DNA of 64,000 nucleotides, from assembly GCF_031157255.1 (NCBI RefSeq), contig NZ_JAVIFX010000006.1, positions 1 to 64,000 on the forward strand, given 5' to 3'. The notes beneath the pieces were generated by a model. The model had not been told where the DNA came from. It did not search any database and saw only the letters and a program-made list of their open reading frames with translations. A program made the position numbers and the translations under genes. This DNA is from Bradyrhizobium sp. LHD-71. GTDB taxonomy: Bacteria > Pseudomonadota > Alphaproteobacteria > Rhizobiales > Xanthobacteraceae. This document shows, in pieces, positions 25,589 to 34,495 of the stretch (its first letter is position 1; every line of letters starts with the position of its first letter).

Positions 25589-27094
25589 ATGAGCCGTCGC
25601 ACAAGTGCTGGAGCAGCGGTTCTCATCGCGTCGCGTTTGATTGCGCGGTGCATCGATTTCGCCGCGCTGCTTGTTCTGGCGCGACTTCTGTCACCGGCGG
25701 ATTTTGGCCTTGTGGCCATCGCCATGGCCGTCATCATGGTCACGGAAGCCGCTCTCGAGCTGTCGCTCTGGCAGGCGCTGGTACGGCTGCCGCTGACGAG
25801 GGCGCATTTCGATACCGCATTCACGCTCGCCCTGCTGCGCGCTCTGGTCGTCGTGCTTATTCTGTTTGTGGCCGCATGGCCCCTAGCACGATTGTATGGT
25901 GACGATCGACTGATCCCTCTCATCTATGCGCTCGCCCTTGCGCCGGCGGTCCGAGGTCTCGGCAGTGCGCGGATGATCGAGTATGTGAAGAAGCTCGATT
26001 ATCGCCGCGAGTTCGTGCTGGAGTTTGCAGGAAAGGTCGCCGCCTTTATCGTGTCGGTCAGTCTGGCATGGTATACGGGAAGCTATTGGGCGCTCGCGGC
26101 CGGCACGATCGCAGCACCGATAACAACTGTGATCGCATCCTACGTGCTTGCTCCTTATCGGCCCAGGCTGACGCTCCGGAAATGGCGATCGTTTGCCGGC
26201 TTCCTCGGCTGGTCGACCGCTGCACAGGTGGTCAATGCTCTCAACTGGCAGATGGACCAGTTGGTGCTCGGCCGCTTCGTGAACCCGATCGAGCTCGGCC
26301 GATTTGCGATGGCCGCGAACCTGGCAGCTCTTCCCGCGCAAGTCTTCATCGCTCGGGTGCTGAGCCCGCTGATGGTGACGTTCTCTTTCATCAAGAAAGA
26401 TCATCGGAGGTTGACGCTGGCCTATCAGAACAGCGCGATTACCATACTAGCCGCGGGACTTCCCATGATGGTCGGGATAAGCGTCATGTCGGAACCGCTC
26501 CTCCGGCTCGTCTTGGGAGCGCAATGGATGGAAGCTGCCGACGTCCTGCGTTGGCTGTCGCTCGCTGTCGTGCCTGCGTTCTTCTTCGCGCCGCTGGCAC
26601 CGCTGTCGATGGCACTGAACAGGACCGAAATATTTCTTCGTCTCGCCCTTCTGGAGCTCTTCTTCAGGCTTCCCATTGTTCTGGTGGGCGCCATCAGCTA
26701 CGGAGTGACAGGTATCGTCGTGGCGCGCTTGGCGACCGCCTTCGTCATGGCCGCATCTTCGGCGGTTGCCGTCCGCGAATTGCTCGGGTTGTCGCTGCGC
26801 GCGCAAGTCTTCAGCGCATGGCGACCCGTCGTGAGCACCCTTGCCATGGCGTTGGTGATAATACCGATGGAGGCGTGGCTTGCGAACGTGCGCGGGTTGC
26901 CGCTCGCGCTGGGAATGAGCGGTGTTATCTTCGTCGCCGTTGTCGTCTACGCAGGCACGATCTTCATCCTCTGGCGCCTGGCGGGTTGTCCGGAGGGTTT
27001 TGAATCCAAGATCGTCGGGGCCCTTGCTCACTACTGGCGCGCAATCGTCACCGATCGGCGGATCTGGAAACTGGTGCCGCGGGATGAAATATAA
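25589..27094 (+). CDS. Second Wzx-like flippase (MOP superfamily)
   Basis: Protein of 501 residues with some twelve to fourteen membrane segments. The N-terminal signature LARLLSPADFGLVAIAMAVI matches the PST-type flippases and the first flippase in this locus (RLLTPSDFGILAMVG). It should move lipid-linked oligosaccharide across the inner membrane. ATG 25589 was chosen; GTG 25550 and TTG 25565 are in frame and could start a longer protein, and no clear ribosome binding site decides. The final codons fall in an exact 10-base tandem duplication (GAAATATAAC twice, about 27085-27104) that spans the stop. Confidence 0.88.
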   Translation: MSRRTSAGAAVLIASRLIARCIDFAALLVLARLLSPADFGLVAIAMAVIMVTEAALELSLWQALVRLPLTRAHFDTAFTLALLRALVVVLILFVAAWPLARLYGDDRLIPLIYALALAPAVRGLGSARMIEYVKKLDYRREFVLEFAGKVAAFIVSVSLAWYTGSYWALAAGTIAAPITTVIASYVLAPYRPRLTLRKWRSFAGFLGWSTAAQVVNALNWQMDQLVLGRFVNPIELGRFAMAANLAALPAQVFIARVLSPLMVTFSFIKKDHRRLTLAYQNSAITILAAGLPMMVGISVMSEPLLRLVLGAQWMEAADVLRWLSLAVVPAFFFAPLAPLSMALNRTEIFLRLALLELFFRLPIVLVGAISYGVTGIVVARLATAFVMAASSAVAVRELLGLSLRAQVFSAWRPVVSTLAMALVIIPMEAWLANVRGLPLALGMSGVIFVAVVVYAGTIFILWRLAGCPEGFESKIVGALAHYWRAIVTDRRIWKLVPRDEI

Positions 27095-27214
27095 CGAAAT
27101 ATAACGCGATATCGTTCTCAAGAATCCGGTAGTATGCTGCCGCAGTATTGTGTCGGGCTGCGGCTGGCGATTTAAATTGCGCCGTTCGCAGTTTCACCTG
27201 TTAGATTGCGTCGA

Positions 27215-28159
27215 ATGGCAGAACTCAGCCGAACCAAACGGAAGAATCTGATCGTTGTGCGCGCGGGTGATAACTCATTGCACACAACGTTCTTTGCCGG
27301 TTCGCAATCGCCTCGAACTTGGGACCTGCATGTAAGCTACTTTGGATCGGCTGGGGCGCCGCCGCCGGTGGACGGAGAAGACTTCACCTGGAGCGCGGAT
27401 GGCGGGGAGTCGAAATTTCGTGGGCTCTTTACGTGCTTTCAAAAGACGCCGTCATTCCTTCAGGACTATGACTACATCGCCATCCCCGACGATGACCTCA
27501 TCTGCACAAAGGATGATTGGAACACGGCTTTCGCTCTCGCTCGAGAGTACAAGGTGGCGGCATGTCAGCTCAGCCTCAACACGCGATCCTTCTACTCGCA
27601 TAGTATCACTCTGCGGCGGAAAAGCCTTCGGTTGCGCTGGGTGACGATGGTCGAGCCGATAGCGCCGATCATCCGGGCTGACATCCTGCAGAGTCTGATG
27701 CCGATCTTTGCACTCCCAAACAACATGTGGGCAATCGACGATGCGATTTCCGATCTGGTTGTCGACGATCGGAGCTCACTTGCCATACTCGATGCCGCCA
27801 GTGTGGTGCATACGCGCGAAGTCATGAGCAGCGCGTTGTACAGTCCGCTCTGGGAAGACGGCAAGACGCCGGCGCAAGTCCAGGCGGAGTTCATGCAGCG
27901 CCACGGGATCAAACGTCATAAACGCGTAGTTGTCGGTGCAGTCGACGCTCACGGCCAGACCGTCGCCGATCCGCAGTCAATCTCGAAGAAACTGTACTTT
28001 CCAAGGCTGCTTCAGCGATTTCGGCGACTCCGCGGCACCGTAACCATCGCTCGTCGCGAACTCGTCATCTTTCGCGGTGTGAATGCGTTGCGCAATTGCC
28101 GAGCCAAAGTCCTGTCACTCCGTCAGCGCAATGCGCGAGTTGGAATCGTCAAGCAGTGA
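27215..28159 (+). CDS. DUF707 family protein
   Basis: Protein of 314 residues recognised as DUF707 by KNLIVVRAGDNSLH near the N terminus, WDLHVSYFG, and DYDYIAIPDDDLICTKDDW at about 90. The latter has a DDD motif as in GT-A glycosyltransferases. DUF707 is shared by plants and bacteria and has no assigned reaction that I know; a glycosyltransferase role is plausible from the motif and context. The C-terminal quarter is very basic (many R and K from about residue 250). ATG 27215 was preferred over a TTG three codons earlier. It follows the flippase gene by 120 bases. Confidence 0.78.
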   Translation: MAELSRTKRKNLIVVRAGDNSLHTTFFAGSQSPRTWDLHVSYFGSAGAPPPVDGEDFTWSADGGESKFRGLFTCFQKTPSFLQDYDYIAIPDDDLICTKDDWNTAFALAREYKVAACQLSLNTRSFYSHSITLRRKSLRLRWVTMVEPIAPIIRADILQSLMPIFALPNNMWAIDDAISDLVVDDRSSLAILDAASVVHTREVMSSALYSPLWEDGKTPAQVQAEFMQRHGIKRHKRVVVGAVDAHGQTVADPQSISKKLYFPRLLQRFRRLRGTVTIARRELVIFRGVNALRNCRAKVLSLRQRNARVGIVKQ

Positions 28160-28234
28160 CTGGCGCCAGCCCGGACGTTCCGAGGCGGCGAAATTGCGAC
28201 TGAGACGTCATATTATTGGAACTTTGGCGGCTGC

Positions 28235-28242
28235 TATTAAAT
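28235..28242. promoter_or_regulatory. TATTAAAT motif upstream of methyltransferase gene
   Basis: The motif lies in the gap between the DUF707 gene and the methyltransferase gene, together with a second AT-rich word (CATATTATTGG) at about 28209. It is part of the recurrent set in this locus. Confidence 0.3.
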
Positions 28243-28349
28243 AGGCAAGCCCCATGAAAAAACTCTCCTTTATCTGTGGCGACTTTTCGCTACGATGTCC
28301 TTCGGCGCGTCACCATCCGGTGCCTAGGGGCAACAGTGAGGACTTCGCC

Positions 28350-29099
28350 ATGAAACAGATCTATTCCGAGGATTTCTATAATAATAGGTCCTCGCGAACG
28401 GCGCACTTTGCCGATCGGATCGCCGGCCTCCTAATGGACCTTCTGCGGCCCACATCAGCCGTGGACCTCGGTTGCGGCGTGGGCTCGGTGTTGAATCAAC
28501 TCCACGCCAGGGGATGTTCCACCATCCTTGGCGTCGAGGGGGAGTGGGTGGACGAGAAGCATTTGCTGATCGCACCTGATCAGTTCCAACGCGCGGACCT
28601 CACCAAGCCCTTCACGACGGATCGTACCTTTGATCTAGGAATGTCGTTTGAGGTCGCGGAGCATCTCGACCCGCAGCATGCCGACACCTTCCTTGACAGC
28701 CTTTGTAAGCTTTCGAAGCAGGTTGTCTTTTCTGCCGCCGTCGAGCAGCAGGGAGGAGTGCACCACGTCAATGAGCAGTGGCAATCCTGGTGGGCGCGCA
28801 AGTTCGAGCAGCGTGGATACTCCGCATTCGATGCTGTTCGCCCGGTTATCTGGACCGACACCTCGATCCCGTCCTGGTATCGGCAGAACACGATCGTCTA
28901 TTTGCATCGAAGCATTCCGGTCTCGGACGCCATCGCAAGGCATCGGGTTCAGAATCTCGATTTTCTCGATCGGATACACCCGGAGCTATTTGTGCAGAGG
29001 GCTCGCCTTGTAACCAAGGGACTCAAGCCGCTACTGAGGCGCATACCGAGTGCCGCCTATGACTCCGTCGCGCGTCGGATTTCCGGCGTCGGACGCTGA
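28350..29099 (+). CDS. Class I SAM-dependent methyltransferase
   Basis: Protein of 249 residues starting MKQIYSEDFYNNRSSRTAHF. Motif I is AVDLGCGVGSVLNQL, the acidic residue is in LGVEGEWVD, and LGMSFEVAEHLDPQ is the post-II motif. SFEVAEHL places it with Methyltransf_23-like enzymes found in sugar and lipid modification. ATG 28350 has a GTGAGGA ribosome binding site; an ATG at 28254 is in frame but adds 32 residues with no fold. It ends before a repeat-rich gap. The methylated residue is unknown. Confidence 0.85.
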   Translation: MKQIYSEDFYNNRSSRTAHFADRIAGLLMDLLRPTSAVDLGCGVGSVLNQLHARGCSTILGVEGEWVDEKHLLIAPDQFQRADLTKPFTTDRTFDLGMSFEVAEHLDPQHADTFLDSLCKLSKQVVFSAAVEQQGGVHHVNEQWQSWWARKFEQRGYSAFDAVRPVIWTDTSIPSWYRQNTIVYLHRSIPVSDAIARHRVQNLDFLDRIHPELFVQRARLVTKGLKPLLRRIPSAAYDSVARRISGVGR

Positions 29100-29127
29100 G
29101 CGGGTATGGCTTGCTGACCCAAGGGCG

Positions 29128-29167
29128 ATAGCCGTTCGAAGAACGGCGTCGCTTCGCTCGCCTATGG
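29128..29167. repeat. 40-bp dispersed palindromic repeat, copy 1
   Basis: This 40-base unit is identical to 45048-45087. It contains the palindrome CCGTTCGAAGAACGG and ends in CCTATGG. It lies in the gap 29100-29357, downstream of the methyltransferase gene and convergent with the flavoprotein gene. The remainder of the gap (about 29168-29290) has further GC-rich inverted words (GGGCCGCGCTTCGCGCGGGCCC, about 29248-29269) typical of compound intergenic repeats, and no gene. Confidence 0.85.
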
Positions 29168-29357
29168 AAAGCGGGATCCAGTATCCCCGAGCCGTAGCGT
29201 TCTTATCGCAAATACTGCCCAGTACCGGATGCCCGCCGCAGCCTGTCCTCGGGCCGCGCTTCGCGCGGGCCCGGGGGGCATGACGGCAGAACCAACTGAA
29301 ACTCATCATGCTTTAACCGGGCACGCAGTGCGGCGAGATGAAAAATAGAGGATCACC

Positions 29358-30701
29358 TCACGACAGCGTCTCAAGCGTTGCAGTTTCTCGATCGTGGGCG
29401 CGCAAAGCGGCCTTGGCTGCGTTCTCGCCGCTCATGAACGCATGATCGGTCCAGATATAGCCCCACTCACCGAAGCGGCCGCAATAGTTTATTCCAATAT
29501 CCCGCAAGAAACCATGGACGGTATTCACCGCCGCGGCGCGATCAAGATCGAATATGACGTTGCCAAACGGACTCCAGATCGTGCTCTTGTGGATGACCTC
29601 GTCTCTGTTCGCGACGATGCCGCACTTGATAAGCGCATCGATCGTCGGCTCGATCCAATCGTCGGGAGGACCTTGCAGCGGACGATACTTTTCACTGAAA
29701 TAGATTTCCGCCTGCAGGGCATCGCAACCGGGAGGAACGTTGCGGGAAGAGAGATTGCCTCGATAGCTTACGCGCGCAAAGGGGATATCCTCGTCGTAGA
29801 AGTATGACCATTGCGGCTTCATATCGAGCGGCCGACTGAGGCCGATATTGACGACGACAAACTGAGTACACGCCAATCTGCTGGCGGCCTCACGGACGTC
29901 GGTTGGCGCATCGACGATCAGGGGAACCAGTTTCGGAAGCGGAATCGATGAGATCAGATTCTCGAACGACGCACGCGTTCCGTTCTTGAAGTAGAGCGCC
30001 TTGTCACGCATGTCGATGCGCGTAACCTCGTGATCGCAATGAACCTCCGCCTTGGCGTAGAAGCCTTTTATGAACGATTCGAATCCACCTTCAGTGGGGT
30101 AGCGGAACTCGTTGACATAAAAAACGTCGAGAGGCTCGTGCTCGAGCGCTCCACGTAACATCTCTTCCAGCTTGGGGCGATAGAGCCTGGGACCGAGCCA
30201 ATCTGTGCTCATATTGGCTGCGTCCGTAGTGTGATACTTCCGCGTGTAGACCATCGGAAAGGTCTCGGCGAAAGTCCTTCCGAACGCCGCTAGCAACCAG
30301 TCCTGGTAATTCTTGATGATGGGATTCTCGATCTTGCTCGCTTCAATGAAGTCGCCGATGCAAGCGATGACAAGATCAGTCGGCAATCCGTGCAAATTGA
30401 CCTGGGCGGGATGCTTGATCCAATGCCCCTTCCAATAGTTATTGCAGTAGACCTGTCCAGTTTCATATTTGTGTTGCGTCGATTCGGCGAATAGCCTCTT
30501 TACATCGTCGTGCTTTGAAAAGGAGATATGAATTCCTTCATCGAAGACGAAGCCATTACCAAAGTTGAAGCTGGACGTCAGTCCGCCGGGTCGTGCGCGT
30601 AGCTCATAGAGCTTGGGGCGGATGCCCTGGCTATACAAAAGGTTGGCTGCACCGAAGCCGGCCATCCCGCTTCCTAGAATTGCAAAGCCTCTGTCTTCCA
30701 T
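29358..30701 (-). CDS. FAD-dependent flavoprotein (amine oxidase / UDP-galactopyranose mutase-like)
   Basis: Protein of 447 residues with an N-terminal dinucleotide motif ILGSGMAGFGAANLL and the following E-x-R-x-x-x-G-G (YELRARPGGLTSS) of the amine-oxidase/UGM superfamily. The C-terminal half has WGYIWTDHAFMSGENAAKAAL, the usual FAD-closing motif. In surface-polysaccharide loci such proteins are commonly sugar-nucleotide mutases or oxidoreductases annotated as protoporphyrinogen-oxidase-like. It should be cytosolic and bind FAD. I cannot identify the sugar substrate. ATG 30701 lies 47 bases downstream of the DUF4910 gene on the same strand, so it is probably part of one leftward operon. Confidence 0.8.
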   Translation of the reverse strand: MEDRGFAILGSGMAGFGAANLLYSQGIRPKLYELRARPGGLTSSFNFGNGFVFDEGIHISFSKHDDVKRLFAESTQHKYETGQVYCNNYWKGHWIKHPAQVNLHGLPTDLVIACIGDFIEASKIENPIIKNYQDWLLAAFGRTFAETFPMVYTRKYHTTDAANMSTDWLGPRLYRPKLEEMLRGALEHEPLDVFYVNEFRYPTEGGFESFIKGFYAKAEVHCDHEVTRIDMRDKALYFKNGTRASFENLISSIPLPKLVPLIVDAPTDVREAASRLACTQFVVVNIGLSRPLDMKPQWSYFYDEDIPFARVSYRGNLSSRNVPPGCDALQAEIYFSEKYRPLQGPPDDWIEPTIDALIKCGIVANRDEVIHKSTIWSPFGNVIFDLDRAAAVNTVHGFLRDIGINYCGRFGEWGYIWTDHAFMSGENAAKAALRAHDRETATLETLS

Positions 30702-30748
30702 GAGCGAATACTTTCCAATCTTGCGCCGAGACCACGGCGGGTTTCAAT

Positions 30749-32161
30749 CTAGGTTGTTACGGGTCGAACAAGATCTGCACGCAGCGCCAGCGTGGCAGCG
30801 GCATGGAGCCGGGAGACAGGTACATTCGCACGATCTGCCATCTCGAGCAGATCGTGCTTGCCGTCGGCAAGATTGAGCAACCAAAGCAGGTCCAGCTCAC
30901 TGGGCCCGCCGGCGTCCTTCTGTCCGGCAATGGAGCGGTAGAGACCGCGACGGCCGAGTTGCGGCTCACCGCGGCCGTCGGTTCTGGCGTAAGTGACATT
31001 GTTTTCGAGAAGGTCGAGCACGGCGGCCAGCAATGCGAACGACTGATTCAGCGCCTCCGGCTCGACGAAACTGAGATCGTCTGCGGACGTGTGATACTCC
31101 GGAAAGGTGCCATGAACCGCACGCATCAGACACCCGACCGGAAGATCGAAAGACGGTGAACAGAACTGACGCTCGTCGTAACCGTAAGGATTAAACGCGA
31201 GGATTGCGTGCTCATGGTCCGAATGGCGTAGAACATGTGCGACAGCACGATCGATTTCTGCGCCTTTGCGGCTTTGCTTATAGTGAAACGGGCCCGGGTC
31301 ACCAATGCAGGTCAGAACCAGTCCGTGCTTGATCCGAGGCAGCAACATCTCATTGCGCGCGAGCCACGTAATCGCACCGATCGTTGCGGGGATGAACAGG
31401 AATCGATAGCCCAGCCTCCGTTGCTGCTTGGACTGACGGATCGCCAGTGCGGTTGCGACCGCGATTCCAGATAGATTGTCGTTTGCGAGGCTCGGATGGC
31501 ATATGTGAGCCGAAATCAGCACCTCTTCATCAACTTGTCCGGGGAGAAACAGCTCGCCATAGGTGAGGGATCCGGACTGCAAATCGCTGTCGATGTCGAC
31601 GCGATAGGAATCGTCGTTCATCGTTAGCCAAAGATTGTGCGTTAGACAGAAGCCCCAGTCGCGGGAGAAGTATCCTGTACGGTACGGTATGAGATCGGGT
31701 TGATCCGGCAGAGTATGCACATGCCGGGCAAGCTCGTCGCGGCTGACCACGTCGTGCACTGGGCGACTGTAGCCAACGAGATGAAGGTTGTTCGTCTTGA
31801 AATCAACGAGAACGCGGCCATCAAGCGTGCAGATGGTGGCGCCTCGAACGTTCCATTCGGGCGGAACGTCCCAGTCCAGCACGCAGGTCCCGCTTGGGAC
31901 ATTCTCGATCGAAACGGGGACGTATTCTCTCAGAATGTCGAGCGTCGTACGAACGCCTGCGCCGGTAATACTGCGTGGGATTGGAAATAGTGTCCGTACC
32001 AGATTGTGAAGGTCTATCGGCGGCGACTCTCGGCCAAGACGCATGTCTTCGCCGATCACCGTTGGACGTCTCGCTTCGGCCAGACGTGGCGTTCGGTCTG
32101 CGAGTGGAAGCCGGTGCGCGTCGGCGGGGGACTCCCAGGATATCGAGGTTCGGTCGATCAT
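30749..32161 (-). CDS. DUF4910 (M28-like aminopeptidase-fold) protein with C-terminal winged-helix-like region
   Basis: Protein of 470 residues. The middle carries DUF4910 features: LHLVGYSRPVHDVVSRDEL, then EEVLISAHICHPSLANDNLSG at about 230, with His, Asp and later EYHTSADDLSF as likely metal ligands of an M28 peptidase fold. The C-terminal 100 residues (LDLLWLLNLADGKHDLLEMADR) look like a winged helix. Its start overlaps the cytidylyltransferase stop by ATGA, so both should be coupled. From memory DUF4910 proteins often sit in sugar-modification clusters, but the reaction is not established. ATG 32161 was chosen by the overlap; in-frame starts further upstream lie in that gene. Confidence 0.82.
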   Translation of the reverse strand: MIDRTSISWESPADAHRLPLADRTPRLAEARRPTVIGEDMRLGRESPPIDLHNLVRTLFPIPRSITGAGVRTTLDILREYVPVSIENVPSGTCVLDWDVPPEWNVRGATICTLDGRVLVDFKTNNLHLVGYSRPVHDVVSRDELARHVHTLPDQPDLIPYRTGYFSRDWGFCLTHNLWLTMNDDSYRVDIDSDLQSGSLTYGELFLPGQVDEEVLISAHICHPSLANDNLSGIAVATALAIRQSKQQRRLGYRFLFIPATIGAITWLARNEMLLPRIKHGLVLTCIGDPGPFHYKQSRKGAEIDRAVAHVLRHSDHEHAILAFNPYGYDERQFCSPSFDLPVGCLMRAVHGTFPEYHTSADDLSFVEPEALNQSFALLAAVLDLLENNVTYARTDGRGEPQLGRRGLYRSIAGQKDAGGPSELDLLWLLNLADGKHDLLEMADRANVPVSRLHAAATLALRADLVRPVTT

Positions 32162-32925
32162 TTGATCCAGGGGGCGCCTTTTCGCCAGGCGTCTTCGAGA
32201 ACGGCCTTGTCGCGCAGGGTATCCATACTTTGCCAGAAGCCGCTGTGCCGGAACGCTCGCAGTTGCTCCTTTTCGACGAGCCTCCGCAACGGCATCTGCT
32301 CCCACACCGTCGCGTCGTCATCGATCAGATCGAAGACTTGCGGTTCGCACACAAAGAAGCCCGCATTGATTAGACCGACGTCGCGGCCGTCCTTTTCGCG
32401 GAATGCTTTGACTGTGTGGCCGTCTCGACCAAAATTCAGAACGCCGAAGCGGCCTGGCGGCTCGACGGCCGTCACGGTCGCCCAGGCGCCGCCCTCGCGA
32501 TGAAAGGCCACAAGCTTTGCGATGTCGACGTCGCTGACGCCGTCGCCATAAGTCAGACAAAAAGTCTCATCTCCGATGACCTTCTGGGCGCGCTTCAAGC
32601 GACCGCCGGTCATTGTCTCCAGTCCGGTATCGACGATTGTCACACGCCAAGGTTCGCTCTGAATTGCGCCCCAAGTTATTTCGCCATTCGACAGATCGAT
32701 GGTGAAATCAGAGGAATGCATTCTGTAGTTCAGGAAGTATTGGCGAATGAGCTCGATGCGGTAGCCGCCGAGCACAATGAAGTCGGTCAGGCCGTAGTGT
32801 GCATAGCACTTCATGATGTGCCAGATGATCGGGCGCCCGCCGATCTCCACCATTGGTTTCGGCCGGACTGTCGTTTCCTCGCTGAGTCGCGTTCCCATTC
32901 CGCCCGCGAAAAGTACGACCTTCAT
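32158..32925 (-). CDS. rfbF: Glucose-1-phosphate cytidylyltransferase
   Basis: Protein of 255 residues that should make CDP-glucose from glucose-1-phosphate and CTP. The nucleotidyltransferase motif GGMGTRLSEETTVRPKPM lies at 8-25, the RfbF signature IQSEPWRVTIVDTGLETMTGGRLKR follows at about 86-110, and LTYGDGVSDVDI has the metal-binding aspartate. Length equals the family's usual 255-260. It has a GGAG ribosome binding site. No CDP-glucose 4,6-dehydratase gene was recognised in the window; the epimerase upstream on the same strand may act on the product or the dehydratase may lie elsewhere. Confidence 0.95.
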   Translation of the reverse strand: MKVVLFAGGMGTRLSEETTVRPKPMVEIGGRPIIWHIMKCYAHYGLTDFIVLGGYRIELIRQYFLNYRMHSSDFTIDLSNGEITWGAIQSEPWRVTIVDTGLETMTGGRLKRAQKVIGDETFCLTYGDGVSDVDIAKLVAFHREGGAWATVTAVEPPGRFGVLNFGRDGHTVKAFREKDGRDVGLINAGFFVCEPQVFDLIDDDATVWEQMPLRRLVEKEQLRAFRHSGFWQSMDTLRDKAVLEDAWRKGAPWIK

Positions 32926-32973
32926 TCTACGCACTCCGACAGCCGGTTGATGCGCCGTCGCAACATCCCGGAT

Positions 32974-34032
32974 TCACGCTATTGCACGTAGGTGCGATCT
33001 CCATTCCAGCTGCGGCGTCAGCCGCTCATTTGCGATGTGCCGTTCCAGGACCTTCAGCCGCATGAGCTCGGACGAGCGAAAATCGCAGTCTTGGAAGTTC
33101 ATCCTCCTCATCCCTGCAATCAGGTGTCGGATCGATTCATTTAGATCGACCTGAGGCTGATGATTCGGTGCGAGCGAACGGTACAGTCCGAAATCCACTC
33201 GATAGGAGCGGCTATCGGTTGGTGCGGAGGTGTCGATCATCACCTTCGTTCCGGGAATTGCAGTTGCCACTGCGTTGGCTAAGTCGCGTATCTGATAATT
33301 GCGATCATCCGAACTGACATTGACCACCGCGTACCGACCACCGTTTTCGGCCGAGCGGCCAAGGGCCCAGTCGATCGCGCGCGCCATATCGGTGACATCG
33401 ATCAGTGGGCGCCATGCCGAACCGTCGGAAAGCACACTGATGATTCCCTGGCTCAAAGCGCAGGCGACAAAGTCGTTGAGGACCAAGTCCAGCCTGAGCC
33501 GATCTGACATGCCGCAAGCGGTGGCAAACCGCAGGCTGGTCCTGACCATGCTGGTATCAAGCTTAAGCAACTCCTGTTCTGCCCCGATTTTCGATTTCGC
33601 ATAAGCCGTGATCGGATTGAGCTGGTCGGCCTCTCTTCGCGGCCCGCCCGGCGCGACGCCGTAGACGCTGCAGCTCGACGCGAACACGAAATTCTTGACC
33701 CCCGCAGCGGCAGCCGCTCTCGCTATTGAAGCGGTCGTTGCCTGATTGATCTCGAAGGTGGCGTTTTCGAACCGGCTTCCCATCGGATCGTTCGAAATCG
33801 CTGCAAGTTGAACGACGGCATCATAGCCCGTCAGATCGAACTGAGCCGATCGGAGATCGCCGTAGAATTGCGCGTCGAGAGTCGCCTCTGGCAGAGTGGT
33901 GGCGCCCGTGAGGCAGTGAGCGAAGTACGCGTTATCGAGACCATGCAAAATGGCGCTTGGTCGTGAACGCCTCAAGTATTTCGCGGCCTCGGTTCCGACG
34001 TAGCCCATATTGCCGGTGATCAGTACTCTCAC
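32974..34032 (-). CDS. NAD-dependent epimerase/dehydratase (extended SDR)
   Basis: Protein of 352 residues starting at a GTG (VRVLITGNMGYVG). The NAD motif GNMGYVG is at 7-13, SSCSVYG is the serine segment and the catalytic Tyr144-x3-Lys148 (YAKSK) is present. The remainder fits the sugar-nucleotide epimerase family, with an R-P-L-I-D-V binding site near residue 210. It begins a leftward operon with the cytidylyltransferase, DUF4910 and flavoprotein genes, so its substrate may be a CDP-linked sugar. A TTG start at 34113 would add 27 residues that do not belong to the fold. Only a weak GAGAAAG precedes the GTG. Confidence 0.83.
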   Translation of the reverse strand: MRVLITGNMGYVGTEAAKYLRRSRPSAILHGLDNAYFAHCLTGATTLPEATLDAQFYGDLRSAQFDLTGYDAVVQLAAISNDPMGSRFENATFEINQATTASIARAAAAAGVKNFVFASSCSVYGVAPGGPRREADQLNPITAYAKSKIGAEQELLKLDTSMVRTSLRFATACGMSDRLRLDLVLNDFVACALSQGIISVLSDGSAWRPLIDVTDMARAIDWALGRSAENGGRYAVVNVSSDDRNYQIRDLANAVATAIPGTKVMIDTSAPTDSRSYRVDFGLYRSLAPNHQPQVDLNESIRHLIAGMRRMNFQDCDFRSSELMRLKVLERHIANERLTPQLEWRSHLRAIA

Positions 34033-34495
34033 GTTCCGACTTTCTCGCCGCCGCGAACCGACGCAACCTACGCCCGATAGATGCGTTGCGGGGCAGGGAA
34101 CGTTCTGGTTCAAGCCAGATTAATTATCGGGATTATTAAATTTACATACCATCGAGAACAAGACCTCGCTACAGTAGTAAGTTACCGTGGATGCTCGTCG
34201 AAATTGCCAATTAAATGTGGTATAATACCTCTCTCGTGCGCGCGAATTAAAAGTATTCAATCGGCGCGCGGAAGAGCGAAGTCGACGGAGCTTCGACCGT
34301 CTGTGACCGGGGCGCTAAGCTGCGCAAGGCTAAGGCTCTCTCTAACAGGTAGAGCGAGCGGCCGTATTCAGCGAGGTCAGGTCCGGTTTGAGAGGATCTG
34401 CCGGCGTCGATGACGCGGTTGCGGTCAGCTTATTTCGGAGCGCGCATAAAAGATCGCCGACCTTATAAGGCAAGTTATCTGTTGGAGGAGGCGCA
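34033..34495. other. AT-rich intergenic region at the right edge of the polysaccharide locus
   Basis: A 463-base gap between the leftward epimerase operon and a rightward small gene. It holds an AT-rich block (about 34117-34240) with AATTATCGGGATTATTAAAT, in which TATTAAAT lies at 34134-34141, and GGTATAATAC at about 34218, a good match to a sigma-70 -10 element pointing right. The end nearest the next gene has an AGGAGG-type ribosome binding site. No other gene is apparent. Confidence 0.55.
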
